This document shows, in pieces, positions 1 to 8,722 of a stretch of 23,153 nucleotides of DNA; position 1 is the stretch's first letter; every line of letters begins with the position of its first letter. The notes beneath the pieces were generated by a model, which saw nothing but the letters and a program-made list of their open reading frames with translations, was not told where the DNA came from and made no database searches. Source of the stretch: an uncultured Methanobrevibacter sp. Its GTDB lineage: Archaea; Methanobacteriota; Methanobacteria; Methanobacteriales; Methanobacteriaceae. The position numbers and the translations under genes were made by a program. The DNA lies in contig ONIK01000022.1 of assembly GCA_900317865.1 (NCBI GenBank), positions 1 to 23,153 on the forward strand, read 5' to 3'.

Positions 1-950
1 CCTTCCTCAAGTTTATCCCAAATTTTCGAAGCATAATTTACTCCGGTAACCGTGATAATTATTGACCCAATTGCAGATGATGGGGCATATACAAATCTTA
101 TCAACTGTTTAACAATAACGTAAGATGCAATTTCGCCAACACCTGCTGTAAATATTATCAAATAATTTACTGAAATAGAAAATATTGAATGAGCTACATC
201 ATTTAATGTTACAGGAATTGAAACGATTAAAAGTTCTTTGAATAGTTTTGGTTGGATTTTATAATGGGGATGTTTTACTGGCAAAATTATATCTTTCCTA
301 AAATTTTGACCGATGTTCATATATATCAAACCCAATATGGAAGATAAAATAGTTGCATATATAGCTCCTGAAATTCCAAAATTTAATACATAAATGAAAA
401 TAGGATCCAATATTATGTTAAAAATTGCTATTACAATAAAAGAATTGGATGAACGTTTTATATCTCCTACTGCCCTATATAAACCTGCATTTATATCTGG
501 AGCCATTAAAAAAATACTTAACGTTAATGCTGGTTGAATATAAGCCCTACAAAGAGGCAATACGCTTTCACCACCAACCAATACTATCAAATCATCTACA
601 AAAAATTTTCCTATAAAAAACAGTATAAAATAGGAAATCACTGCTAAAACAATAGTATGTATGATGGTATTATTTGCATCTTCATTTTTTCCGGCACTTT
701 TAAATCGTGACATGACTGAATTTATAGCTGATCCAAAACCTCCCCCAAGACCAAATATAATAACATATATGGGAGATACAAGACCAATTGCAGTAAGTGC
801 ATCAGCACTAAGTCCAGAAACCCAAAAACTATCTACAATAATATTTAAATATATTATCAATGTTGATGCTATATTTGGAATTAAAAATTTGTTAATAGTT
901 TTTTTAGGATTAACTTTACTTAATTCAATAATATCAACATTTTTATTCAT
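1..950 (-). CDS. MATE family efflux transporter (3' end beyond window)
   Basis: I translated this frame directly from the reverse complement. It runs open from an ATG at 950 to the window edge, about 316 codons, so the C-terminal third or so of a normal ~450-residue MATE protein is missing. The product is a polytopic membrane protein that should export cationic or drug-like compounds by Na+ or H+ antiport. Recognisable MATE features are an early DSFWVSGLSADALTAIGL segment, a GGGFGSAINSVMSRFKSAGK segment matching the conserved G-x-G-x-x-N-x-x-M-S-R signature, and an APDINAGLYRAVGD segment before the seventh helix. Hydrophobic helices alternate with short loops throughout. The next gene upstream on this strand is tmk, about 230 bp away, so it is probably transcribed separately. 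No strong Shine-Dalgarno is visible. The substrate cannot be predicted. Confidence 0.9.
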   Translation of the reverse strand, partial: MNKNVDIIELSKVNPKKTINKFLIPNIASTLIIYLNIIVDSFWVSGLSADALTAIGLVSPIYVIIFGLGGGFGSAINSVMSRFKSAGKNEDANNTIIHTIVLAVISYFILFFIGKFFVDDLIVLVGGESVLPLCRAYIQPALTLSIFLMAPDINAGLYRAVGDIKRSSNSFIVIAIFNIILDPIFIYVLNFGISGAIYATILSSILGLIYMNIGQNFRKDIILPVKHPHYKIQPKLFKELLIVSIPVTLNDVAHSIFSISVNYLIIFTAGVGEIASYVIVKQLIRFVYAPSSAIGSIIITVTGVNYASKIWDKLEE

Positions 951-971
951 ATATATACTATGTAATTTTTT

Positions 972-983
972 AATTATAAATAT
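972..983 (-). promoter_or_regulatory. Candidate TATA box for the first MATE gene
   Basis: On the minus strand this reads ATATTTATAATT, 22-33 nt before the ATG at 950. That spacing suits an archaeal TATA box with a very short leader, which would agree with the absence of a Shine-Dalgarno. The local sequence is very AT-rich, so the match is only suggestive. Confidence 0.35.
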
Positions 984-1180
984 TTGGGACAATATTTCCT
1001 TAATCTAAATTTTTATCATGAATACAAGAATGCAACGACTTCCCATTAAGCCATAGATGAATTAAACAAACTAGGTGATTTTTTTTAAGTATGGTAATAT
1101 TGTTTTATAATGAAAGATTTTAAATAGTTTTTATTGAATATTATCTAAAAAATTAACTGAAGATAGGAATTTCAAACTCC

Positions 1181-1759
1181 TCATCTTATACAATCTTTAC
1201 ACAGTCCAACATATGGTGCTACCGCCTTTTTAATATCTGATGAAACCTTATTGACGCCATTGCTCGCATCAATGATTTCATGGCTAAAGTCCTTAATGAT
1301 TTCTAAATAATTGGCTCTAACTCCAGTTAAGAATTCCTCATTTTCAAATTCATCTTTACCTGAAGTTCTTGCAACTGATGTTTTGACATCCAAATCAAGA
1401 AGCAAAATCAAATCTGGCTTTTTAGCATATTTATTGAGTTCATAAATCCACTCAGCAGGTTCCTGATAAGCCAAGCTTGAAATAAATGACCTGTCAGATA
1501 TGATAACCTTTTTCTCATCAGATAGCTTGTCCATTATAAGCATCCTGTCTGCTGCAAAAAGCAATCCTAATGTTTTTTGAACCTTATCCGTTTCTGCATC
1601 AGACCTTTGCAGGATTTCCCTTATTAATTTACCGACTTCAGAATCTGTTGGTTCCACTATCGTTTCAACTTCCAAACCATTATTTTCTAACCATTCTTTC
1701 AAAATTTGAATTTGAGTGGATTTTCCAGCACCGTCAATTCCTTCAAAAACTATATACAT
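1181..1759 (-). CDS. tmk: dTMP kinase (thymidylate kinase)
   Basis: The product phosphorylates dTMP to dTDP with ATP, a cytosolic step of dTTP synthesis. The start at 1759 gives 192 residues beginning MYIVFEGIDGAGKST, with the P-loop at residues 7-15 as usual in this family. A longer reading from 1798 would add 13 residues ahead of the first beta strand and is unlikely. Other family features are the ISDRSFISSLAYQ segment carrying the DR motif that contacts the nucleotide, a hydrophobic LILLLDLDVKTSVART strand-helix typical of the CORE domain, and a short LID-like region after it (SGKDEFEN). Length fits archaeal and bacterial thymidylate kinases. It is divergent from the U32 gene at 1870, with about 110 bp between them. 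The C-terminus carries a CKDC pair that I cannot interpret. Confidence 0.93.
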   Translation of the reverse strand: MYIVFEGIDGAGKSTQIQILKEWLENNGLEVETIVEPTDSEVGKLIREILQRSDAETDKVQKTLGLLFAADRMLIMDKLSDEKKVIISDRSFISSLAYQEPAEWIYELNKYAKKPDLILLLDLDVKTSVARTSGKDEFENEEFLTGVRANYLEIIKDFSHEIIDASNGVNKVSSDIKKAVAPYVGLCKDCIR

Positions 1760-1869
1760 AGAATTAACTTTAGTTAAAATATTATTTAAAAATAACAATT
1801 AACTTCATTTTTAAATAATACAAAAAACAAATCTTTAAGTGCTAAAAATTATTAAGGTGTAAATAAAAA
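1760..1869. promoter_or_regulatory. Divergent promoter region between tmk and the first U32 gene
   Basis: For tmk, the minus strand has ATTTTTAAAT at 1784-1793, 25-34 nt before the start, a plausible TATA box. For the plus-strand U32 gene, TTTTTAAATAATA at 1808-1820 lies about 50 nt before the ATG, and AAGGTG at 1854-1859, about 10 nt before the ATG, is a weak ribosome binding site. These are read by eye; AT-richness makes false matches common. Confidence 0.4.
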
Positions 1870-4362
1870 ATGGTTTTATCAGAATTATTAGCTCCAGCAG
1901 GTTCTTATGAAGTGCTGGTAATTGCAGTTAATGCAGGTGCTGATGCAGTTTATTTTGCGGGTCAGAATTATGGTGCTAGAGCTTTTGCCAAAAATTTTAC
2001 AATGGAAGAAATTGAAAAAGCAGTGAATTACGCTCATTTAAATAAGGTTAAGGTCCATGTTACCGTCAATACACTAATCAACAATTTTGAAATCTTAAAT
2101 GTAATCGATTATCTATTCAAATTATATCAGATTGGTGTTGATGCAGTTATCGTGCAGGATTTCGGATTAATACAACTATTAAAAAAATTGATTCCAGATT
2201 TAGAAGTTCATGCATCTACTCAAATGGCTTTAAGCAATTATAGTGCAATGAAATGGGCCTGGGAAAATAACATTAAAAGAATTGTTCTTCCAAGGGAAAA
2301 AAACATTCAAGAAATTAAATCAATCCATAATCAATTAAAGAAAGAAAATATTGATTTGGAACTTGAAGCCTTTGGTCATGGTGCACTGTGTTACTGTGTA
2401 TCAGGTAATTGTTATATGTCTTCATACAACAGCGGAAGAAGTGGAAACCGTGGAGCATGTGCACAGCCATGCCGAAGAGAATATCGTCTAAAATACAGAG
2501 GATATAATGTTGGAAACGGATTTTTGCTGTCAACACATGATCTTGCGACTTACAATAATATTCAAGCAATATCCGATGCTGGAGTAACCTCCCTCAAATT
2601 GGAAGGAAGAATGAAATCCGGAGACTATATTGGAACAATAGTCAACAGTTACAGAAACATTATTGATGGAAATCCCGGGGATTGGGAAAAGGACCTGCAC
2701 CTTGTTTTCAACAGACAATTTACCAATGGATATATAATGAATGACAAACCCGGCCAAGTAATGGGAAGAGGCAGTTCAGGCCATGAAGGATTATATATAG
2801 GAGATATAACAAACATCGACGGGACAAAAGTTACCATTGAAATTAAAAACAAGGACATCCCAGTAATTTTAGAAAAAGGCGACGGTATAGCATTTAAATA
2901 TAATGGAAAAATCAAGGGAATATATCTTGAAAAGATAATAAAACAGGATGAAAACGAAATCATTATTGATACTACACGTCTTGTAAAAGTCGGAACAGAA
3001 GTTTTCATTAGCTATTCTGCAAAGACACATGAAAGCCTGAAGCAATTTAAAAATGAAACAATTAAAAGTAAAATCCCAATTAATGTTACTTTTAACTTCC
3101 AGGAGGATTTGACTGCAAATATTAAAGTCGAATATTATATGGACAATGAATTAATTAATTTCAGGCATAAAGGAATTGCAAGATTTGAAGAGGCTAAAAA
3201 CAGACCAATTACAAAAGAATCCATTATTGCTCAACTTGAAAAAACTGGTGGAACACCATTTTATATGGAAAAAATCACTTTCAATGATATGCCAGACAAC
3301 TTATTTATCCCTATCAGCGGATTAAATAAAATTAGAAGAGAAATATTAGATAAAGCACAGGAATTACTGTTAAACCATTATACACCAACCAAAAAATCCG
3401 TAAAAGCAACAAGAAAACTAATTGAAGAATTTAAAAGCAATTATGAAAAATATGAAAATAAAACAAATACAAAAGCCAAATTATCCCTTTTTGCTAACGA
3501 TTTAGACCAAGTTAGGGCAGCAAATGGTTTTGACTTAAAAAGAATTTATTTGGATGTTAACTGTTCATACAACAACAAAGAAGACTATTATTCAAACATA
3601 AAAGATATTTTAAAAAAAGCTATTCAAATTGCACCTGAAATTGAAATTGTTTGGGTTTTATCATCATTCATTAACGAATATGAATTAATTAAATCTAATG
3701 AAATAATTAAAGAATTGGAAAGTGAAGGATACATGATATCCGTTATGATTGACTCCCCAGGAATGGATAAGATATTTGATTGTCCGATTTATGGAAACCA
3801 TAACTTAAATATATGGAATTCTTATGCAGTTGAAAGCTTATCAAAATACAGGGGATTAATCTTATCTTCAGAGCTTTCAGGACATGAAATTAAAGAAATT
3901 ACTAGAAAGAATTACATTAAAAATACCGATTTGGAAATGATAGTTCATGGTAATCTAGAAGTCATCGTAAGCCGTGATGATTTTACAAACTTAAATGATG
4001 GACGGGACTTTATTATTTCAAATAATGCAGAATATGCAACATTAGAAGATAAAAAAAGAAAAAAATTCAAATATAAAGTATTTTTTGACTACAATAAACA
4101 AAGCCATATTTTAAACAAGGATTGTTTATGCTTAATTGAAGAGATGAACGATATTAAAAGCCTTAATTTAGATAATTTAATTGTTGACTGCAGATATTCA
4201 AACGAAAAATACACCAAACAAATATTATCAATTTATAATGATAGCTTAAGCGATATTAGCGATGAAAAATTATCTGAATTCAAATATGAAATAATGGATT
4301 TCTCACAATCATACATCAATAAAGGAAATTACATTGAAGGAAGGTTACATGAAGATTCCTGA
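1870..4362 (+). CDS. U32-family protein, RlhA-like, long form (copy 1)
   Basis: This 830-residue protein is of the peptidase U32 (collagenase-like) family. It opens with ELLAPAGS and the NAGADAVYFAGQNYGAR segment of the family TIM barrel. Better-studied relatives (E. coli RlhA, TrhP, UbiU/UbiV) are hydroxylation proteins for RNA or quinones, and UbiU/UbiV bind [4Fe-4S]. A matching cysteine set is visible here: C174, C181, C197 and C201 (C-x6-C-x15-C-x3-C), around HGALCYCVSGNC and RGACAQPCR. Residues about 490-830 form a second, degenerate module (NIWNSYAVESL, LILSSELSGHEI, MIVHGNLEVIVS) like the C-terminal domain of long U32 proteins, without a second cysteine cluster. It overlaps the next gene, a paralogue, by 14 bp. 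An RNA-hydroxylation role is inferred; proteolysis is not supported by any visible catalytic motif. Confidence 0.88.
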   Translation: MVLSELLAPAGSYEVLVIAVNAGADAVYFAGQNYGARAFAKNFTMEEIEKAVNYAHLNKVKVHVTVNTLINNFEILNVIDYLFKLYQIGVDAVIVQDFGLIQLLKKLIPDLEVHASTQMALSNYSAMKWAWENNIKRIVLPREKNIQEIKSIHNQLKKENIDLELEAFGHGALCYCVSGNCYMSSYNSGRSGNRGACAQPCRREYRLKYRGYNVGNGFLLSTHDLATYNNIQAISDAGVTSLKLEGRMKSGDYIGTIVNSYRNIIDGNPGDWEKDLHLVFNRQFTNGYIMNDKPGQVMGRGSSGHEGLYIGDITNIDGTKVTIEIKNKDIPVILEKGDGIAFKYNGKIKGIYLEKIIKQDENEIIIDTTRLVKVGTEVFISYSAKTHESLKQFKNETIKSKIPINVTFNFQEDLTANIKVEYYMDNELINFRHKGIARFEEAKNRPITKESIIAQLEKTGGTPFYMEKITFNDMPDNLFIPISGLNKIRREILDKAQELLLNHYTPTKKSVKATRKLIEEFKSNYEKYENKTNTKAKLSLFANDLDQVRAANGFDLKRIYLDVNCSYNNKEDYYSNIKDILKKAIQIAPEIEIVWVLSSFINEYELIKSNEIIKELESEGYMISVMIDSPGMDKIFDCPIYGNHNLNIWNSYAVESLSKYRGLILSSELSGHEIKEITRKNYIKNTDLEMIVHGNLEVIVSRDDFTNLNDGRDFIISNNAEYATLEDKKRKKFKYKVFFDYNKQSHILNKDCLCLIEEMNDIKSLNLDNLIVDCRYSNEKYTKQILSIYNDSLSDISDEKLSEFKYEIMDFSQSYINKGNYIEGRLHEDS

Positions 4363-6724
4363 ATTACTTGCACCTGTCGGATCAATGGAACATTTAAGAA
4401 TTGCAATTAATGCAGGTGCCAGTTCAGTTTATTTGTCTGGAAAAAATTATGGCGCAAGAAAGTTTGCCCAGAACTTTACTCTAGATGAAATACATGAAGC
4501 AGTAAAGATTGCACACCTACATAATGTACGTGTTTATGTTACCGTCAATACATTGATTAAAGAACATGAACTTGAAAGTGTATTGAATTATCTAAATGAG
4601 TTATATGCAATTGGTGTTGATGCAGTTTTAATTCAGGATTTAGGATTAATTGAACTGATTAACAGACACATTCCAAAACTTAAAATCCATGCTTCAACCC
4701 AACTGACCTGTGAAAATCAGCGAAAAATAGATTATCTTGAAAGTAAAAATGTTAAAAGAGTAGTTCTTCCACGTGAAATGAGAAAAGAAGAAATTGAAAC
4801 TTTGAAAACAAATATGGAACTTGAAATCTTTGCTCATGGTGCGCTATGCTATTCATATTCAGGACAATGCCTAATGAGCAGCTTTAAAGGCGGAAGAAGT
4901 GGAAATCGTGGAACATGTGCCCAGCCATGCAGACAAAAATACAAATTAAACGGCAAGAAAGATTACTACTTATCACCAAAAGACTTATGTTTATATGATG
5001 AATTAAAAGAAATAGCTGAGTTAAATATCAAATGCATTAAAATTGAAGGAAGAATGCGTTCAAAAGAATATTTGGGCATTGTCATAAGCGAATACAGGAA
5101 AGCTCTAAACAAACTAAAAAGCAATAAGACTTCAAAAACGGAAATGCTTAATTTGGTTTTTAACAGAGGATTTACAAAAGGACAATTCGCCAACACTTAT
5201 CAAAGAAGCATCAGACCCGGCCATTTAGGTTTAAAAATCGGTAAAGTAATTGATGTTAAAAATTCACAAATTGCAATCAAAGTCAATGATACTATCAAAA
5301 CAATCCCTGAAAAAGGCGACGGAATATTGTTTATTAAGAAAAGTGATGATTACGGAATGGAAATATCACAAAATCCAATCGTAACCACATTAAATCATTT
5401 TAATAAAAATAAATTCAAACAAATTAAAGATCTGACAAGACCAAATAAAGTTTTAATCATAAAAAAAGTTCGTCAAAACAAGAAAAATAACTTTAAACTG
5501 GAAACTTCCGATGTTTATCTGACAAAAAGAAATTCCCTTACAAAATTAGTTAAGGAAATAGAAAATAAAGGATCCAGTTTTGTTAAATCCAAATTAATTT
5601 TAACGTTTTCACTTAAAAATAAATATCCACAACTGAAAGGACGATTGACTTTAGCAAACCATAAGGAAGTGACCTGTGAAGTAACAGGGACTGTAAAATT
5701 TGAAACTCCATTAAAAAGAAATGTTACACAGGAAACAATTGAAAAACAACTATCCAAACTAGACAATTACCCATTTCAAATCACACAAATTAATATGAAC
5801 TATGACGGCAACCTATTTATTCCAATTAAAGAGATTAATAAATTACGAAGAGAACTGCTTGAAGGTCTGGAAGCTGAAATCCATAAATTATATGAAAATA
5901 AAAAAGAAAAAATCACATTTAAACAAAATCCACAAAATAGAAGCGAAGAAATCTTATTATCATATTATACAAATAATTTAGACGATTTAGAATTGATTAA
6001 AGGCGTTGAAAGAGTTTATTTAGAAATTCCGCCAAACAACAGCATTAACTTTATGGTTAATTTCCTGAAAAAAGCTTTTGAAATTACATATGCTAAAAAT
6101 TATGATTTAATATGGAAATGGCCAGATATTGCACATGATGACCTAATCAAATCGCTGAATAAGGTTAGAGGCATCCTGAATAAAATGGGCTATAAATTAA
6201 AAATAATGTCAAATGATTTCAAAGGAGATTATGGACCTTATTCAATGAACATTACAAATACCGAATCCATAAACTCCTTAAAAAATTATGAATTACTTAC
6301 AATATCTCCGGAACTTAGAAAAATGGATTATGAAGGAATTATAAAAAACTGCAAAGACAATAGCAAAATAGAACTTTTAGTTCAAGGATCTGTTGAGTTA
6401 ATGAAAACAAGATACGGATTTAAGGAAAATATTGGAAGTGAAAGTTTAATTGAGAATAACAATGACAAATATCCAATAAAATACAATTTATCGGGAGAAG
6501 AATTAATTATATTTAATAACGAAGACCTGTCCTTGATTGATGAAATAGAGCATTTAGCATCAATAGGTTATGTTAACTTTTCAATTGATGGGCGTTATAA
6601 AAATAAAGATTATATTAAAATGATTGATTTATATAAAGATGTTTTAAACAGTCATGAAATAAATAAAGAAATTTTTAGAAATTCAACAAAAGGCAATTAC
6701 TCTTCAAATGCTCTAGGCAAATAA
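4349..6724 (+). CDS. U32-family protein, RlhA-like, long form (copy 2)
   Basis: This 791-residue paralogue of the preceding gene begins MKIPELLAPVGS, which aligns with the start of copy 1. An upstream in-frame ATG at 4334 exists, but GGAAGG just before 4349 is a good ribosome binding site and the alignment favours 4349. It therefore overlaps the end of copy 1 by 14 bp, so translational coupling is likely. The Fe-S cysteines are kept with identical spacing: C167, C174, C190 and C194, around HGALCYSYSGQC and RGTCAQPCR. The YSPKDLCLYD-type segment (here YLSPKDLCLYDELKEI) and IKIEGRMRS match the family core. A C-terminal second module (LLTISPELRKMDYEGI, IELLVQGSVELM) is again present and degenerate. 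Two such genes in tandem suggest two different substrates or a heteromeric pair like UbiU-UbiV. The substrate is unknown. Confidence 0.88.
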   Translation: MKIPELLAPVGSMEHLRIAINAGASSVYLSGKNYGARKFAQNFTLDEIHEAVKIAHLHNVRVYVTVNTLIKEHELESVLNYLNELYAIGVDAVLIQDLGLIELINRHIPKLKIHASTQLTCENQRKIDYLESKNVKRVVLPREMRKEEIETLKTNMELEIFAHGALCYSYSGQCLMSSFKGGRSGNRGTCAQPCRQKYKLNGKKDYYLSPKDLCLYDELKEIAELNIKCIKIEGRMRSKEYLGIVISEYRKALNKLKSNKTSKTEMLNLVFNRGFTKGQFANTYQRSIRPGHLGLKIGKVIDVKNSQIAIKVNDTIKTIPEKGDGILFIKKSDDYGMEISQNPIVTTLNHFNKNKFKQIKDLTRPNKVLIIKKVRQNKKNNFKLETSDVYLTKRNSLTKLVKEIENKGSSFVKSKLILTFSLKNKYPQLKGRLTLANHKEVTCEVTGTVKFETPLKRNVTQETIEKQLSKLDNYPFQITQINMNYDGNLFIPIKEINKLRRELLEGLEAEIHKLYENKKEKITFKQNPQNRSEEILLSYYTNNLDDLELIKGVERVYLEIPPNNSINFMVNFLKKAFEITYAKNYDLIWKWPDIAHDDLIKSLNKVRGILNKMGYKLKIMSNDFKGDYGPYSMNITNTESINSLKNYELLTISPELRKMDYEGIIKNCKDNSKIELLVQGSVELMKTRYGFKENIGSESLIENNNDKYPIKYNLSGEELIIFNNEDLSLIDEIEHLASIGYVNFSIDGRYKNKDYIKMIDLYKDVLNSHEINKEIFRNSTKGNYSSNALGK

Positions 6725-6730
6725 CTAATT

Positions 6731-6739
6731 ATATATACA
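6731..6739 (+). promoter_or_regulatory. Candidate TATA box for the MutS-like gene
   Basis: TATATATAC lies in the 45-bp gap between the second U32 gene and the MutS-like gene, about 31-39 nt before the ATG at 6770. Position and composition suit an archaeal TATA box. It suggests that the MutS-like gene can be transcribed separately from the U32 pair. Confidence 0.45.
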
Positions 6740-6769
6740 TATTAAATAATCATTAAGGGTTTGGTTTAA

Positions 6770-8695
6770 ATGGAAGGAGACTTACATACATTGCAAGAAA
6801 TAAAAGGCATAGGAGATAAAATCTCCGAAAAGATAATAAGAAGCGTTGGAGGAGAAGAAGAACTCCAAAAGATAATTAATGAAGTTGATGTAGAAAGAAT
6901 CATAAATATTGATGGAATTAGTCAAAGAAAAGCAATTCAAATAATGAATCAATTGTTAGATAACGACAATTATGAATTTATGAAAAGTGACAGGGCTTTA
7001 GAAATATACGAAGACATCATTAATAAGATTTTAGCCTACTCAAACACAGCATATTCAAAAAACAGAATACTTTTATTATCTCCTTCAAAAGACATGAATA
7101 AAATCAAAAATCAAGTTCAGATTGTTATGGATGCCAAAAAAGAAGTATCCCAAATGCCAATCATTAAATTAAGAGGTCTGATGAAAAATTTAAAAGAACT
7201 TGAAGAACCTAAAGCCGAATATGATGCAAGTAAAGTCATTTTGGTTGAAAGCGAAGAAGATAATTCATACCTAACCGATTTAGGCCTTAACCAATATTAC
7301 CCCATCATTACTGCAAGCGACTCCCCCCTGCTCCAAGAGGAATTAATGAATTATGATTTAATATTTTATGTTTATTCACAGGGAATACTTGATTTTGAAG
7401 GAATGCCAAACTTAGTTATGATTAATATAGATGAAAATGATTATGAAATTGTTCCGGAAAAAATTATAAACTTTTTTACACAAAATCAAGATATTTTTCA
7501 AAGAGTTCATGAAATCCAAAAAATCAGAAACAAAGAAAGTGTTCTTGGAGACATAATTCCAATTATTGATGAATTGAATATTGTTGATAAGCAGGAAGTG
7601 GATATTGACGAACTTGTTAATTCACTTAAATATGAGATGGATGAAGAGCTTGAAAAGTCAATTAAAAATATTGATCTTGAAGGAGATGAAATACTCAACC
7701 TATTAAATAACAATTTCCCACCAAAGATTAGCAAAATATTTGACGATATTATAAGTAAACGTAAGGCAATCATCAAGGATAAAACAGGAATGGATTTTGA
7801 TCCATACCTTCGAAAATATCCTATTGAAATTGACGAACAAGAAATACAAAGAGTGAAACTTGAACGTTCATCCAAAAAAGAAAATGATATTTTCGACATT
7901 AAAAAAAGTGCTGCAATACAACTAAATTCAATAAAACAAAAAGCAATAGAAGAAGTTAAAGATGTAATCAAGTTTGATTATGAATTTTCACTTGGAAGCT
8001 TTGCATACGAATATGGCCTGGTGGAGCCGGAATTCGGAGAAGATATTAAATTAAAAGGAGCACTTCACCTAGACTTATCACTTAAAAAAGACGACGATAA
8101 TATTCAAAAAATTGATTATGAACTGACACAAAAAGAAAACGTTGCACTTCTAACCGGAGCAAACAGTGGTGGTAAAACAACACTTCTAGAAACCCTAACC
8201 CAAATATCCATAATGGCTCAAATGGGGCTACCAGTAAGTGCCGATGCATGTGAAATAAAATTATTTGATGAAATTTATCACTTTTCCAAAAAAAGATCAC
8301 TTGATGCAGGAGCATTTGAATCCTTTTTAAATGTATTTATTCCAATAGTAACAACAGACAGTGAAAAATTAGTTTTGTTGGATGAACTTGAAGGAATAAC
8401 AGAACTTGAAGCTGCTGTTAAAATTATTTCAACATTCATTGATATGATTAAAGAATCAAATTCATATGGAATAATTGTAACCCATATGGCAAGGGAATTA
8501 ATGAACTATACAGACATTCGAGTAGATGGTATTGAAGCAAAAGGATTAGATGAAAACTATAATTTAATAGTTGATAGAACACCAAAAATGAATTTCCTTG
8601 CAAAAAGTACACCAGAATTAATTTTAAAAAGAATATATGAAAAATCAGATGATGAACTAAAAGCAGTATATGCAAGAATATTGGAAAAATTCTAA
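6770..8695 (+). CDS. MutS-like ATPase with N-terminal helix-hairpin-helix motifs
   Basis: The 641-residue protein starts with two HhH-type segments (LQEIKGIGDKISEKII about residues 5-20; IINIDGISQRKAIQIM about 45-60), a non-specific DNA-binding motif. It ends in a MutS-superfamily ATPase: Walker A GANSGGKTT at 463-471, and Walker B LVLLDELEG with D538 and E539, followed by a GIIVTHMARELM segment as in the MutS His-containing switch. The middle (about 250-440) is rich in charged helices and probably corresponds to the lever and core. It lacks the N-terminal mismatch-recognition domain of MutS1 and has no C-terminal Smr nuclease domain, so it belongs with archaeal MutS2/MutS5-like proteins, not canonical mismatch repair. 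The likely role is in recombination or handling of branched DNA, which is inference. It lies between the U32 pair and the UbiB kinase on the same strand. Confidence 0.85.
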   Translation: MEGDLHTLQEIKGIGDKISEKIIRSVGGEEELQKIINEVDVERIINIDGISQRKAIQIMNQLLDNDNYEFMKSDRALEIYEDIINKILAYSNTAYSKNRILLLSPSKDMNKIKNQVQIVMDAKKEVSQMPIIKLRGLMKNLKELEEPKAEYDASKVILVESEEDNSYLTDLGLNQYYPIITASDSPLLQEELMNYDLIFYVYSQGILDFEGMPNLVMINIDENDYEIVPEKIINFFTQNQDIFQRVHEIQKIRNKESVLGDIIPIIDELNIVDKQEVDIDELVNSLKYEMDEELEKSIKNIDLEGDEILNLLNNNFPPKISKIFDDIISKRKAIIKDKTGMDFDPYLRKYPIEIDEQEIQRVKLERSSKKENDIFDIKKSAAIQLNSIKQKAIEEVKDVIKFDYEFSLGSFAYEYGLVEPEFGEDIKLKGALHLDLSLKKDDDNIQKIDYELTQKENVALLTGANSGGKTTLLETLTQISIMAQMGLPVSADACEIKLFDEIYHFSKKRSLDAGAFESFLNVFIPIVTTDSEKLVLLDELEGITELEAAVKIISTFIDMIKESNSYGIIVTHMARELMNYTDIRVDGIEAKGLDENYNLIVDRTPKMNFLAKSTPELILKRIYEKSDDELKAVYARILEKF

Positions 8696-8722
8696 ATACT
8701 ACATTCCACATAAATTTTAATA

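Noticed and set aside
661..1008. Plus-strand ORF of 115 codons
   Set aside because: It is antisense to the N-terminal half of the MATE gene, whose minus-strand translation has clear family motifs over the whole stretch.
1870..6724. U32 genes as secreted collagenase-type proteases
   Set aside because: There is no signal peptide and no recognisable protease catalytic set; the conserved cysteines point to Fe-S hydroxylation-type relatives.
7507..7971. Minus-strand ORF of 154 codons, very serine/isoleucine-rich
   Set aside because: It lies opposite the helical, charged middle of the MutS-like gene; its low-complexity composition is the expected shadow of a Glu/Lys/Ile-rich coding strand.
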